In this document: in pieces, positions 19,401 through 27,992 of the stretch
Layout: each line of letters opens with the position of its first letter
How positions within the stretch are numbered: the stretch's first letter is position 1
Source of the DNA: Bdellovibrionales bacterium RIFCSPHIGHO2_01_FULL_40_29
Lineage (GTDB): Bacteria > Bdellovibrionota > Bdellovibrionia > Bdellovibrionales > Bdellovibrionaceae
Reading direction: 5' to 3'
Length of the DNA: 64,000 bases
Assembly: GCA_001771815.1 (NCBI GenBank)
Contig: MEPU01000009.1
Span: 22,383 to 86,382, forward strand
Made by a program: the position numbers and the translations under genes
Notes under the pieces: generated by a model
The model's database searches: none
What the model was told of the DNA's origin: nothing
What the model saw: the letters and a program-made list of their open reading frames with translations, nothing else

Positions 19401-19891
19401 TTTCGCTTGAGCTTATCGGATCCCAAATCCACCGGAACGGCTGTTCCCTTCCAAATAAGGTGCTGGTAATTTCCCTGCTTTACTTTGGTAAATGTTAAAT
19501 CCACATCAATCAATGTATTAAATCCCTTTTCAACAGCTTGAAAGGCCAGTCGCAAAATCGTTTCATCTTTATCTAGACAATCCACAACTCGAAATGGTTT
19601 CTCGGCTCGACTCATCAGACGGGTTTCTTTACCTTGATCTTTATAAAAAACGGCAACTTGTCGGGCTTGATTCATCAAGTTTTCATGAATTTCAATGGCT
19701 GGTTGAACCTGATTATAAAAACAGGTGCCGCAGAATGTTGAGGCTTTTAAATCTTGGCGTGTCTGTGCCGCAAATGAAAAAAAATCGTGATCCACAAATT
19801 GAGTGCAATTTTTACAAATAGATTCATGACAAATGCCGCACTCAAGCGTTGCTTTCGGTTTTTGACAGATGGTGCAAATTGGTTTTTCCAT
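19397..19891 (-). CDS. Cytoplasmic zinc-binding (B-box-like) protein, unknown
   Basis: The 164-residue protein opens with paired cysteines resembling a double zinc site: CTICQKPKATLECGICHESICKNC-type spacing within residues 6-29, a histidine in FVDHDFF, and FCGTCF near residue 54. The C-terminal half (RLMSRAEKPFRVVDC, GFNTLIDVDLTFTKV) is a compact alpha/beta domain without a signal peptide. The gene is coupled to mipA by an ATGA overlap. Function unknown. Confidence 0.8.
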   Translation of the reverse strand: MEKPICTICQKPKATLECGICHESICKNCTQFVDHDFFSFAAQTRQDLKASTFCGTCFYNQVQPAIEIHENLMNQARQVAVFYKDQGKETRLMSRAEKPFRVVDCLDKDETILRLAFQAVEKGFNTLIDVDLTFTKVKQGNYQHLIWKGTAVPVDLGSDKLKRK

Positions 19892-19964
19892 TCACAAAGT
19901 ATAAGCACGACTGGTCATGAATTCAACCATAGCCTTTCGATAGGAGATGCGATAATGTTCCGGC

Positions 19965-21023
19965 ATGATCATTAAAATTGAAAAATTTCATTTTATTCTT
20001 CGCCTGGCGCTGGTTTTAGCCCTAAGCGGGCTTTTTTTACTGATTTTTACGCCGTTTATCGTTCCAATCCTACTGGCAGCATTTGTTGCTTTTGGAAGTG
20101 AACCATTCATTCAAAAAATTAATTTTCAACAGCATTTTAATTCTAAAAGACGCAATTTTTTTATTCTTGGTCTGTTTATCACTTTGCTTTTGGTTATCTT
20201 GGTTCCATTGACTGTTTTTATACTTCGCATCCTGAAGGGCCTCAGATCATTGTCGGCAGAATCCATGCAGAATTCACAATTTTTTCAATCGCTTGTTAAT
20301 CTGTGGGAAAAGGGTCAAACCCTATTGACTCGTGGAATAGATTCTATCGGCCTTGAGATTGAGATCCTTCCCGGGAAAGACGAAATGATCGCTAAATACA
20401 CTCCGGTTATTCTGGATAAAGCCACTTTGTTTTTAGGATCATTACCCGATTTGATCATGGCTTTGATTGTCTTTTTTTGTATGCTTTTTCTTTTTATTCT
20501 AAATGCGGCGATGTTGAAAAAGTTTTTTATAGAAAGCTCCCTCTTGCCAGAATACGAAATCAACTTGATTGCCAAAAAATTACAAGCCAGCTGTTCTATG
20601 ATTCTTATTTCGACTGTTATGATTGGCACTCTTCAAGCTTTTTTAGTTGCTCTTGGATCTTCCATATTTGGTTATCATGAGTTTTTTCTGATCTTTTCAG
20701 TAACTTTTTTTCTTTCATTCATTCCAGTTGTGGGGGCTGCACCTGTTGCGGTTTTATTGGCCTTGATTTCATTTTTATTGGGAAACTCTGGAGATGGCGT
20801 GGGGTTAATTGTGGTGGCCGGAATTACTGGCAGCATTGATAATATCCTGAAGCCTTTGATTTTTTCACATGCTGAAAAAAGTCTTCACCCTTTGGTTTCA
20901 CTTTTAGGTATTATTGGTTCTATTATTGTTTTTGGTTTACCAGGACTGCTATTAGGACCTTTGCTTTTGCAAGTCACAATTCAACTTGTTCCCGCATTGT
21001 CTCGACGAATTGTCTCTGCATAG
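19965..21023 (+). CDS. AI-2E family transporter-like membrane protein
   Basis: The 352-residue protein has about eight hydrophobic helices: two near the N-terminus (15-45, 63-90), a soluble amphipathic domain at about 90-155, then helices to the end. The signature region FSVTFFLSFIPVVGAAPVAV near residue 245 and SIDNILKPLIFS near 290 are characteristic of the PF01594 family, which includes TqsA and sporulation protein YtvI. Substrates vary (autoinducer export, ion exchange), so transport of AI-2 should not be assumed. Confidence 0.92.
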   Translation: MIIKIEKFHFILRLALVLALSGLFLLIFTPFIVPILLAAFVAFGSEPFIQKINFQQHFNSKRRNFFILGLFITLLLVILVPLTVFILRILKGLRSLSAESMQNSQFFQSLVNLWEKGQTLLTRGIDSIGLEIEILPGKDEMIAKYTPVILDKATLFLGSLPDLIMALIVFFCMLFLFILNAAMLKKFFIESSLLPEYEINLIAKKLQASCSMILISTVMIGTLQAFLVALGSSIFGYHEFFLIFSVTFFLSFIPVVGAAPVAVLLALISFLLGNSGDGVGLIVVAGITGSIDNILKPLIFSHAEKSLHPLVSLLGIIGSIIVFGLPGLLLGPLLLQVTIQLVPALSRRIVSA

Positions 21024-21068
21024 TATTTTTTATGAACACCATTTTTGTATTATAAAAAAGGAGATCAC

Positions 21069-21632
21069 ATGAAAAAGAAGTTGTTATTAGGTGTTGGAAT
21101 CTTACTGAGTTTTAGCCTGGCCCTCGGGTCCACTAAAGAAATAATGGAAACACCGGTTGAAATAGTTGAAGGTGTTATGAATTCAATTGGATATGATCAC
21201 CCACTTTGGGATATTTCAATCGATACAGAAGACAACGGAGTCAGAATTTATAGTTTTAGAATAGAAATTAAATCCGGTAACGATTATGATAAAATAGATA
21301 ACCTGAAGCTCAGCTTGGTTCCTCTGGAGGCGCCTCGCGGAACGACATCTTATGGTGCAGAATTTGAAGTGATTGTTTCTGGCCGTCGCAATGGTGCAAC
21401 TGAATACAAAAATAAACAAGCCAATGCGATTTTTCAAAAAGTTTTAGAACAAACAGAGCAAGTGACACTGATTGAGGCGTTAACTCCAAAGTACATATTA
21501 GGAACTTATGCTGGTTTTATCGCGATAAAAGACCAAGTCGGTCTTCAACAATTACTGACTCAAATTGAAATGATTGTAGAAAAAATTGATAAAGATGGAT
21601 TAGAAAATGTTATCGGAGTTCTTCCGCACTAA
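21069..21632 (+). CDS. Exported protein of unknown function
   Basis: The ATG at 21069 follows AAAAAGGAGATCAC and starts a signal peptide (KKKLLLGVGILLSFSLALG), giving 187 residues; an upstream in-frame ATG at 21045 is ignored. The mature part is alpha/beta with no cysteine and no recognised domain (IYSFRIEIKSGNDYDKID, EYKNKQANAIFQKVLEQTEQ). It lies 45 bases behind the AI-2E gene and may share its transcript. Confidence 0.8.
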   Translation: MKKKLLLGVGILLSFSLALGSTKEIMETPVEIVEGVMNSIGYDHPLWDISIDTEDNGVRIYSFRIEIKSGNDYDKIDNLKLSLVPLEAPRGTTSYGAEFEVIVSGRRNGATEYKNKQANAIFQKVLEQTEQVTLIEALTPKYILGTYAGFIAIKDQVGLQQLLTQIEMIVEKIDKDGLENVIGVLPH

Positions 21633-21637
21633 ATTTT

Positions 21638-21728
21638 ATGAGGCAAAATGGACCATCCAGGGCCTCATGACAAATTAAAAGATATCCCCCTCGAAAATCA
21701 ATCGGTCCCAAGTTTGCTGAGGCCTCAG
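21638..21728. repeat. Repeated TGAGGC/GGCCTCA elements upstream of the BON gene
   Basis: ATGAGGC at 21638-21644 pairs with GCCTCAT at 21662-21668, and a perfect 12-base palindrome CTGAGGCCTCAG sits at 21717-21728. The first pair could be a hairpin after the gene at 21069; the palindrome, 21 bases before the BON start, could be an operator. Confidence 0.4.
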
Positions 21729-21749
21729 TAACAGAAGAGGGGGATTTTC

Positions 21750-22136
21750 ATGCCACCAGAAAATTACGAATTAGATATCGGTCATATGGCTGATTTTCAC
21801 CAAGAAGCGCGACGTCCTAATTTTGATGGGGGCATTTCGGGTTCTCTACGTCGATCGATTCCCCGTGGAGAACACTTTGGAAAAGGTCCAATAGGCTATC
21901 AACGCTCTGATGAGCGAATTTTCGAAGATGTTTGCGAAACATTGCTTTGTCATGGTGGAATTGATGCCCGACATATTGAGGTTAAAGTTGAAAAAGGAGT
22001 CGTGCGCTTGACGGGCACTGTTGAATCGGAAGCGATGAAACGACTGACCGAAGAAGCACTTGATCAAATTCCCGGAATGCGTGATTTTCAAAATGAACTT
22101 TCAGTTGATACCAATCTCCCGTCTCAAGACAGATAG
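21750..22136 (+). CDS. BON-domain protein
   Basis: The 128-residue protein has no signal peptide and follows AGAGGGGGA. Residues 1-50 are a polar, glycine/arginine-rich region. The C-terminal half is a BON domain: ERIFEDVCETLLCHGGIDAR, IEVKVEKGVVRLTGTVES, EAMKRLTEEALDQIPGMRDF. BON domains usually bind phospholipid or sit in periplasmic stress proteins such as OsmY. The lack of an export signal makes its site uncertain. Confidence 0.88.
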   Translation: MPPENYELDIGHMADFHQEARRPNFDGGISGSLRRSIPRGEHFGKGPIGYQRSDERIFEDVCETLLCHGGIDARHIEVKVEKGVVRLTGTVESEAMKRLTEEALDQIPGMRDFQNELSVDTNLPSQDR

Positions 22137-22274
22137 TATTTTTTTGAGGAAATTCGGAATTTTTATTAAGAAGTGGGGCAAATATCAATGGTTATTTCTT
22201 GCAGTTCAAATTGATCTTGTACTAGCGATGGCCTCTGTCTTGCGATGGATAGAACTATCTACTGGGAGGTAGCC

Positions 22275-23540
22275 ATGTCTGGTCTTCAGAAAATTCAGCA
22301 AACGATTCAATTTTTATTCTTTCCTTGCCTTACAACCCTGTTACTGACTGGAGCCAACATTAATGCTGCTGAGCAAACGTCTTGCTATAGATTTCTCATT
22401 GATTCAAATGTAACCGACAGTGTCGATCACCACCAATCTCGATTTGAAAAGTGGTGCTACCGCCGCAATATGGATAATAATGATATATATATTTATAATG
22501 TCGATAATGCAAAAGTGAATCCCGAACTGGCGATGCTGGTCGACAAAAATGGAATTTTAACACATGGGTCTCTGGCAGGTGGCCGAGTAACCGTGCATCG
22601 CGTGAATGCAAAAGACTTTAATCCCTACTCGATCCCCCTAAGTGAACCTTCGGATGAGCAACGAATCGCACTGACAGCAAATGAATTTTCAGATTTTGCG
22701 GAATCTGCAAATGAAGTGCTCGACATTTTTAAAATGAGCGACTCCGCACCGGCATCACTTGATATTTATCAGTTGCAACCCTCTGCAACTGCAAATCGAT
22801 TGCCTTGGCGGGGTTACTGGTGGCCACGTAAGAATATGCCGATGCTGACTCCTTTGCGTAAGTATGATTCTTATGTTGCTGCTCGCGGTGGCGGCAATCC
22901 CGGCGCTGCTGCCTATGAGCAGGCACATCACGGATACCATGGAGTTTCCTGGAGCGGTCACTGCAATGGTTGGGCTGCCGCAGCCATTATTCGATCTGAA
23001 CCGCGATCCACTCGACACGATCCAATAAGTGGAGTCACATTTTCAGTGGGCGATCAAAAAGGAATGCTTTCCGAACTGGATTACTGTGTCAGCACAGCCT
23101 TCTTTGGAAAAAGAAACAATGGCGGTGGAAATAATGGAGATATCAGACCAGAACTTTTTCACAAAACTGTTCTTTATTATATAGGAAACTTAAAAAAACC
23201 TGTAGTGATGGATTACCGACAGGATCCATCTGTGGATAATCATGTTGTTTCCGGATACTCCATGAACATACAGCAAAATGGAGCAAATCGCTTCATCGTA
23301 ACAGCAACCATGTCATTTCATCGCTATGATAAAAGCAACACAAGCAGTGTTGGCATTGCCCCTCGTTACACACGGATCTATAAATACAATTTAACGACAA
23401 ACTCGAGTGGTCAACCCATTGGTGGAAGTTGGATCTCATCAAATCCAGATTTTGTATGGGTGCCTCTGAGCCCCGCGCGGTGTAAATCCAACAATCAAAG
23501 AATCACCTCAGCATGGATCCAACAAATTATAGGAATTTAG
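22275..23540 (+). CDS. Exported Cys-His hydrolase, possibly transglutaminase-elicitor-like
   Basis: I start at the ATG at 22275 behind GGGAGGTAGCC; it opens a signal peptide ending INAAEQ. The 421-residue protein has an N-terminal region of about 190 residues and then a catalytic-looking domain: SWSGHCNGWAAAAI with Cys230, and VDNHVVSGYSM with His323, followed by a beta-rich end (IYKYNLTTNSSGQPIGGSWI, PDFVWVPLSP). A Cys in a CNGWA context followed by an asparagine/histidine pair resembles the Phytophthora GP42 transglutaminase elicitor family. This assignment is inference from motif layout only. The enzyme would act outside the cytoplasm. Confidence 0.7.
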   Translation: MSGLQKIQQTIQFLFFPCLTTLLLTGANINAAEQTSCYRFLIDSNVTDSVDHHQSRFEKWCYRRNMDNNDIYIYNVDNAKVNPELAMLVDKNGILTHGSLAGGRVTVHRVNAKDFNPYSIPLSEPSDEQRIALTANEFSDFAESANEVLDIFKMSDSAPASLDIYQLQPSATANRLPWRGYWWPRKNMPMLTPLRKYDSYVAARGGGNPGAAAYEQAHHGYHGVSWSGHCNGWAAAAIIRSEPRSTRHDPISGVTFSVGDQKGMLSELDYCVSTAFFGKRNNGGGNNGDIRPELFHKTVLYYIGNLKKPVVMDYRQDPSVDNHVVSGYSMNIQQNGANRFIVTATMSFHRYDKSNTSSVGIAPRYTRIYKYNLTTNSSGQPIGGSWISSNPDFVWVPLSPARCKSNNQRITSAWIQQIIGI

Positions 23541-23550
23541 CACTTAACTT

Positions 23551-23588
23551 ATTAGATTGGTTTCATCATTCAATGAGACCAATCTAAT
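23551..23588. terminator. Bidirectional hairpin terminator
   Basis: ATTAGATTGGT and ACCAATCTAAT form a perfect 11-bp stem around a 16-base loop, between the convergent stops at 23540 and 23604. Short T-rich runs flank it on both strands, so it can serve both genes. Confidence 0.6.
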
Positions 23589-23603
23589 ACTTTAAATAGA
23601 TGA

Positions 23604-23951
23604 TTAGTCTTTTAATTTCTTTTGAATTTTAGAATTCAAATTATCTACTGAGGCTGCAAATTTAGTTTTAAATTTTTTCCAACCCGCAGATCCAGACTCT
23701 TTCGCTTCATTCAGTTCAGATTTCAACTTAGCTTGTGTCTTCTCGAGCTCAACGATGGCCTCCTCTTGAGCAACGCTGCCTTTTTCTTTGGCCTTTGCCT
23801 TCAAAGTGACAAGCTCTTGCTCCACTTTATCAAGACGAACTGACATTTCTTGCTTAAAAGTTTCATAATCCTTCTTTACACCCTCGACGGTCTCAGAAGC
23901 TTGTGCCGAAACCCCGAAAACAAATACCAATACAGATAGCAAATTTTTCAT
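23604..23951 (-). CDS. Exported coiled-coil protein
   Basis: The 115-residue protein has a signal peptide (KNLLSVLVFVFGVSAQA) and a mature part that is almost wholly charged heptad sequence (FKQEMSVRLDKVEQELVTLK, EEAIVELEKTQAKLKSELNE). It should form a periplasmic coiled coil. It resembles small apolipoprotein/YtxH-like helical proteins but no specific family is assigned. Confidence 0.8.
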   Translation of the reverse strand: MKNLLSVLVFVFGVSAQASETVEGVKKDYETFKQEMSVRLDKVEQELVTLKAKAKEKGSVAQEEAIVELEKTQAKLKSELNEAKESGSAGWKKFKTKFAASVDNLNSKIQKKLKD

Positions 23952-24223
23952 AACTCATCCTTTCGCTTTTTTTAAAGTCTATAAGCAATAATGGAAGCTG
24001 GGCAAAGTCTTTTTTATGAGTCTTTTGAGTCAAATGAAATTCTATTTAGCATCGTTTCAATCAGAGAAGGAGTTAAAATTTCTTGATCAAATTTATTTGA
24101 AACTCAATCGCCCTTTAACAGCATCTTTAAAACTTTTTCCTCGAAAAATATATTTTTTTTGAAATCATTTAAGCATCAACTAAAGCCATTAAGTTCAATT
24201 GTCTTCATCCGAATAGTATAGTG

Positions 24224-24385
24224 ATGAATAATAGATCCCACTCGAAATTTCTATTTCTGATGACAATGCTACTTTCAGTTTTTTTATTCATTGCTTGCGC
24301 GAAACCACCGCTTGAAGAAATAGAATCTTCTGAAGAAATTAGCTATGGAGATCTGCCCTCACAAATTTCAACGGATGTCTTCTAG
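24224..24385 (+). CDS. Small putative lipoprotein (53 aa)
   Basis: ATG at 24224 to TAG at 24385 encodes 53 residues. A basic N-terminus (NNRSHSKFLF) leads into a hydrophobic core ending in a lipobox LFIAC, followed by a short acidic tail (EEIESSEEI). The reading frame ends one base before the ATG at 24387 (TAGTATG), which suggests coupling to the next exported protein. No strong Shine-Dalgarno is seen. Confidence 0.55.
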   Translation: MNNRSHSKFLFLMTMLLSVFLFIACAKPPLEEIESSEEISYGDLPSQISTDVF

Positions 24386-24386
24386 T

Positions 24387-25601
24387 ATGAACTCACTTCA
24401 GCACCTGATCATTTCAACAGTTCTATTTTTAGCAACAAGCCTAACCTCGATAACCCTCCAAATACCAAAAGGTATAAGTCCTTATGCCTTCCAAGATGTT
24501 CATCAGTTGTTTTCGCTTCTGCAAAGTGGTGAGCTGCCCATTACAAAATGGATTCGCATGGTCAACCCAGGCGTCAATACCCTGGAGGCCAATGAGGGAT
24601 CTATCGATTTATCATGCGAACAAATCCCCCAAGCTGCCAGAGATCGCTGTGCGAATGCCTGGATCGACTATCGACACGGAGCACTTAATTTTTTCAATGG
24701 AACACTTTGTCGATTAAATAATGAAACAACGGCTGGCGTTGAAAATGTTCTTTGTCATTTTAGAAAATCACTCGGTGTCAAAGTAGATTTGAACTCGCTT
24801 CCCTTAACAGCTCAAAAAGTTTTTGGACCTGTCACAGTGCATGTTACTGTGACGTTTCCCACCGAGAATTGGGCCCTTGACCAAGGTTATCAAGCCAAAG
24901 GCAGCGTCACAGTAAATGGCTCCCTCTATATGGTTCTTTACTGGGGTGGACAGAACAACCGCTCAAAAGGTTTCATGATCGAAGGTTTTGTTGATCAAGG
25001 ACTTGCCGGAAGTAGAGCCGCTTACACGCAATGGGATCTTACAGATCCCACCAACCAAGTGGTTAAACTTTTTCATGCGGATTTTTCGTCCAGCGGTCGC
25101 TACCTGACAAATCCATTAAAAAGTGCAACCTCATATCGCGGTGATGCCGCCATCTATGGAGCCGTCAATTTCAATGCAGAAACATCTGAAGTTACAACAC
25201 AAGTCGTCCTTATCGAACAGCAACGAAATGGCTCGAATGAATTTGGCTGTTTCCGCATGTTTGCTGCTGGAAAAAAGAATGGTCGAATGGTCATCGCCAA
25301 AACTGAGAATGCTTTAAAAAATCTCGGGCAATCGGTCTTTTCCGGTGATCAGGATTTTCACAATATGGACGGCATTGTCCTGACGGATTCAACAAAGACC
25401 GCTCCATATGAAGGTCAAATTTTAAACTCGGCTATTTCTATCGGAACAGTATTGCACCAGAGTCTTGATTCCAACCCATTTCATATATCCTGTTCTGATT
25501 TAAACCAATTGGGGGATTCAAACCCAGAACAGCTTTTTTCATCAGCACGCCCAAGTCTGGTTGATTTTAATAAATCAGTGATAGATGTCTTTTCAAATTA
25601 G
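24387..25601 (+). CDS. Exported protein of unknown function
   Basis: The frame extends upstream to 24345, but the ATG at 24387 starts cleanly with a signal peptide (NSLQHLIISTVLFLATSLTS) and lies one base after the stop of the small lipoprotein gene. The mature part of about 380 residues has paired cysteines (DLSCEQ, DRCANA, TLCRLN, VLCHFR, FGCFRM, ISCSDL), consistent with periplasmic or surface location. It is beta-rich, with no recognised domain. The 3' end overlaps the convergent gene at 25598 by four bases. Confidence 0.75.
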   Translation: MNSLQHLIISTVLFLATSLTSITLQIPKGISPYAFQDVHQLFSLLQSGELPITKWIRMVNPGVNTLEANEGSIDLSCEQIPQAARDRCANAWIDYRHGALNFFNGTLCRLNNETTAGVENVLCHFRKSLGVKVDLNSLPLTAQKVFGPVTVHVTVTFPTENWALDQGYQAKGSVTVNGSLYMVLYWGGQNNRSKGFMIEGFVDQGLAGSRAAYTQWDLTDPTNQVVKLFHADFSSSGRYLTNPLKSATSYRGDAAIYGAVNFNAETSEVTTQVVLIEQQRNGSNEFGCFRMFAAGKKNGRMVIAKTENALKNLGQSVFSGDQDFHNMDGIVLTDSTKTAPYEGQILNSAISIGTVLHQSLDSNPFHISCSDLNQLGDSNPEQLFSSARPSLVDFNKSVIDVFSN

Positions 25602-26548
25602 AAATTAAGACTCACACCGAGGGCAATCCCGGCAATACCTTTGAATGAGCTATCCTGCGAAAAATCCAAATGGGGCACCACTTGATAATCAAGAATTTTC
25701 TTATAGAGCAGATGATTCCACGAAACAGAAAAACTGTATCCATGCAGATGATATGCCGGTCGACTATTTGAAAAAGTAAATACACTGTACGCAAAAAAAG
25801 AATTCTTTGTGATTGATTGCACTAGTGATGTTCCGATTGTTGTCGAAAACAAGTTTCTTTTTTCTTCATATTCACCCTCGTTAATGAGGTTCAATGTGTA
25901 CGTATCATTTAAAAAAAACGAAAGATTCATACCTAAAAACACCCCGGTTCCCTTGTCAGGATTTGCAAAAAATTCGATCTTGGGATTAACCTCATAGGTG
26001 GTCATATCTGACGTGCTTGAAAAACTTAATGAATGAGATACCTTAAGAGGATCTTGCAAATCAATCCGAGGTTGAAATGAAGTTTTCACAGCTCCTAAGT
26101 TTCGGAATAATCCTAATGCTGCCCCAAAATTTTGCTCGCGCACAAGAGGTTGGGCATAACGCTTCCGTGAGCCACGTTCCTCATTTTGATCATATGTGGT
26201 GAACTTTAATTGAAAATAATCTTCAACGTTGGGCAATTTAAGATTGATATTCAGATGGGTTACATTTTCAACAGTCTGCCCTTCAGAAGAACTACTGATA
26301 TTTTCAACACGAATACTGGTTTCGTTCTTTCGTTGATACTTTTTATAAACTATAAAATTATCAATATTTTCAGCAATACCATCGATATACTCGGAAATAG
26401 CGATATTCGAAGAAATAAACTTCTCTTCGAATTTTTTAAAAAAAGATTTTTCTTTAACTTCTTCAGCAAAGGCAAGTTGTCCATTTAAAAAAAAGCAGAC
26501 TAACACCAGATAGCAAAAAGATTTTGGTTGAACTCTATTGAACATCAA
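25598..26548 (-). CDS. Putative outer-membrane beta-barrel protein
   Basis: The 316-residue protein has a signal peptide ending GQLAFAEE, an N-terminal helical segment (SNIAISEYIDGIAENIDNFI), then alternating amphipathic strands (VENVTHLNINLKLP, DYFQLKFTTYD, HGYSFSVSWNHLLY) and a C-terminal phenylalanine (GIALGVSLNF), as expected for a barrel recognised by the Bam machine. The start codon is only 15 bases from the divergent gene at 26564, so their promoters must overlap or lie inside the coding regions. Confidence 0.75.
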   Translation of the reverse strand: MMFNRVQPKSFCYLVLVCFFLNGQLAFAEEVKEKSFFKKFEEKFISSNIAISEYIDGIAENIDNFIVYKKYQRKNETSIRVENISSSSEGQTVENVTHLNINLKLPNVEDYFQLKFTTYDQNEERGSRKRYAQPLVREQNFGAALGLFRNLGAVKTSFQPRIDLQDPLKVSHSLSFSSTSDMTTYEVNPKIEFFANPDKGTGVFLGMNLSFFLNDTYTLNLINEGEYEEKRNLFSTTIGTSLVQSITKNSFFAYSVFTFSNSRPAYHLHGYSFSVSWNHLLYKKILDYQVVPHLDFSQDSSFKGIAGIALGVSLNF

Positions 26549-26563
26549 TCCTAATCTCTTTCT

Positions 26564-27190
26564 ATGTTATCCATATTAAAATTGTTTCTTTTGAACTCAC
26601 TACTGATATCTTCAGCTTTAGCTTATACTCCGCAAGAAGGTAATGTCACGGCGACTTTGGGTCCTTTTCTTTATAAAACAAATTTTGAATCCACGGATAC
26701 CGGAGCAAATTCTCCGAACTTGGGTGGTGTCGGATTGATAGCTCTCGGGGACTTAAATGCCACCGGCAGTTTAGAAATAGCCATGTTCAAACTTCATAAA
26801 CTTTACTTTCGCGAACAAGCTTCGAACTCGATTGTTGAAGAAAAAGAAATTATCCACATTACTATGGGATACCGCTACTGGATCAACCCGTATTTTTCAA
26901 CATCCCTTTCATTCTATTCATCATACTCAATGGGAGATCCTAAAATTATTCACAGCACCTTTGCTGCTGGTGCTGAAATTGATACTTCGGCACGCGACAC
27001 CACTGAGTATGGTTTTGACTGGGCCGTTCAGGGTGATATTTGGAGCAATGATAAAATGGCTGTCATTGCAGAAACGCGTTATTCCCTGTCCGTAACCAGC
27101 AAAGAAAAAGAAAAATCTGATCACTATGGATTGATGTTGGGAATTCGTTATTTAATTCAAGAAAAATTTGGAAAATTGCCAAAAAAGTAA
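26564..27190 (+). CDS. Putative outer-membrane beta-barrel protein
   Basis: The 208-residue protein has a signal peptide (LSILKLFLLNSLLISSALA) and amphipathic strands (LYFREQASNSIVEEKEIIHI, YRYWINPYFSTSLSFYSSYS, GLMLGIRYLIQ). The fold looks like a small eight-stranded barrel of the OmpW/OmpA type, but the family is not recognised. The gene is divergent from another putative barrel gene with just 15 bases between start codons. Confidence 0.75.
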   Translation: MLSILKLFLLNSLLISSALAYTPQEGNVTATLGPFLYKTNFESTDTGANSPNLGGVGLIALGDLNATGSLEIAMFKLHKLYFREQASNSIVEEKEIIHITMGYRYWINPYFSTSLSFYSSYSMGDPKIIHSTFAAGAEIDTSARDTTEYGFDWAVQGDIWSNDKMAVIAETRYSLSVTSKEKEKSDHYGLMLGIRYLIQEKFGKLPKK

Positions 27191-27194
27191 AAGC

Positions 27195-27992
27195 TTAAGT
27201 TCCAAACCGATACGACGCCATATCGACGCCCATCACATGATCAACAAACTCAGCATGTCCTAAATCCTGACCTGCAGCACCGGCGACAATCATCAAGGGC
27301 ACCAAATGATCTTCATACGGATGTGCTTCGCGAGCAGATGGCGCTAATGCCCAAGATCTTAACTTTTCTGACCTTTGCTGAATATCTTTTTCCGTCACTG
27401 TGCTTTCAAGCCAAGCCCCAAAATTTTTAGAAACTGCAGTAGCACCTGCGGATCCAAAACCACGCATATTGTGATAGCTAAGACCACTGCCAATAATAAG
27501 GACTCCCTGACTGCGTAATGATTCCAAGGCCCTTCCGGCTTGTAAGTGCTCTTCAGTGTCATAGTTTTGTTTTATGGACATGGATACCACAGGAATATTC
27601 GCATTGGGGTACATCATCACGAGCGGTACAAATGTGCCATGATCAATTCCATGATTGGGATCTGAATGATTTTCAATACCGGCCTTAGAAAGTAAATTTA
27701 AAACGTCATTGGCAATGGTCGGATGCCCCATGACGGGATATTTGATTTGATAAGTATGACTAGGAAACCCTGTATAATCAAAAATCATTTCCGGAGCCGC
27801 TGTCGTTGAAACAGTAAATGCAGATTCTTCCCAATGTCCAGAAATTGATAATATTGCTTTTGGCGTTTCAGACAAAGTTTGTGGCAGCTGTTGCAACCAC
27901 TGAGCCGTCTTTTGAAATTGCGTCTTCATTTCCGGAACATACGGCCAAGGGCCCCCACCATGAGAAATAAAAAAAGTTGGTAGCTTTTTCAT
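27195..27992 (-). CDS. DODA-type extradiol ring-cleavage dioxygenase (YgiD-like)
   Basis: The 265-residue protein matches class III extradiol dioxygenases of the LigB/DODA group. Metal-binding histidines are visible in ISHGGGPWPYV, SISGHWEES, NHGIDHGTFVPLVMMYP and GSGLSYHNMRGFG. E. coli YgiD is of similar length. Such enzymes open catechol-type rings using Fe or Zn; substrate unknown here. Its ATG overlaps the stop of ychJ by one base (TAATG), so both genes form an operon. Confidence 0.92.
   Translation of the reverse strand: MKKLPTFFISHGGGPWPYVPEMKTQFQKTAQWLQQLPQTLSETPKAILSISGHWEESAFTVSTTAAPEMIFDYTGFPSHTYQIKYPVMGHPTIANDVLNLLSKAGIENHSDPNHGIDHGTFVPLVMMYPNANIPVVSMSIKQNYDTEEHLQAGRALESLRSQGVLIIGSGLSYHNMRGFGSAGATAVSKNFGAWLESTVTEKDIQQRSEKLRSWALAPSAREAHPYEDHLVPLMIVAGAAGQDLGHAEFVDHVMGVDMASYRFGT

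Noticed and set aside
24016..24162. 48-codon plus-strand frame in the gap between 23951 and 24224
   Set aside because: No ribosome binding site, no recognisable signal or motif, and AT-rich composition. The gap 23952-24223 otherwise shows only AT-rich sequence.
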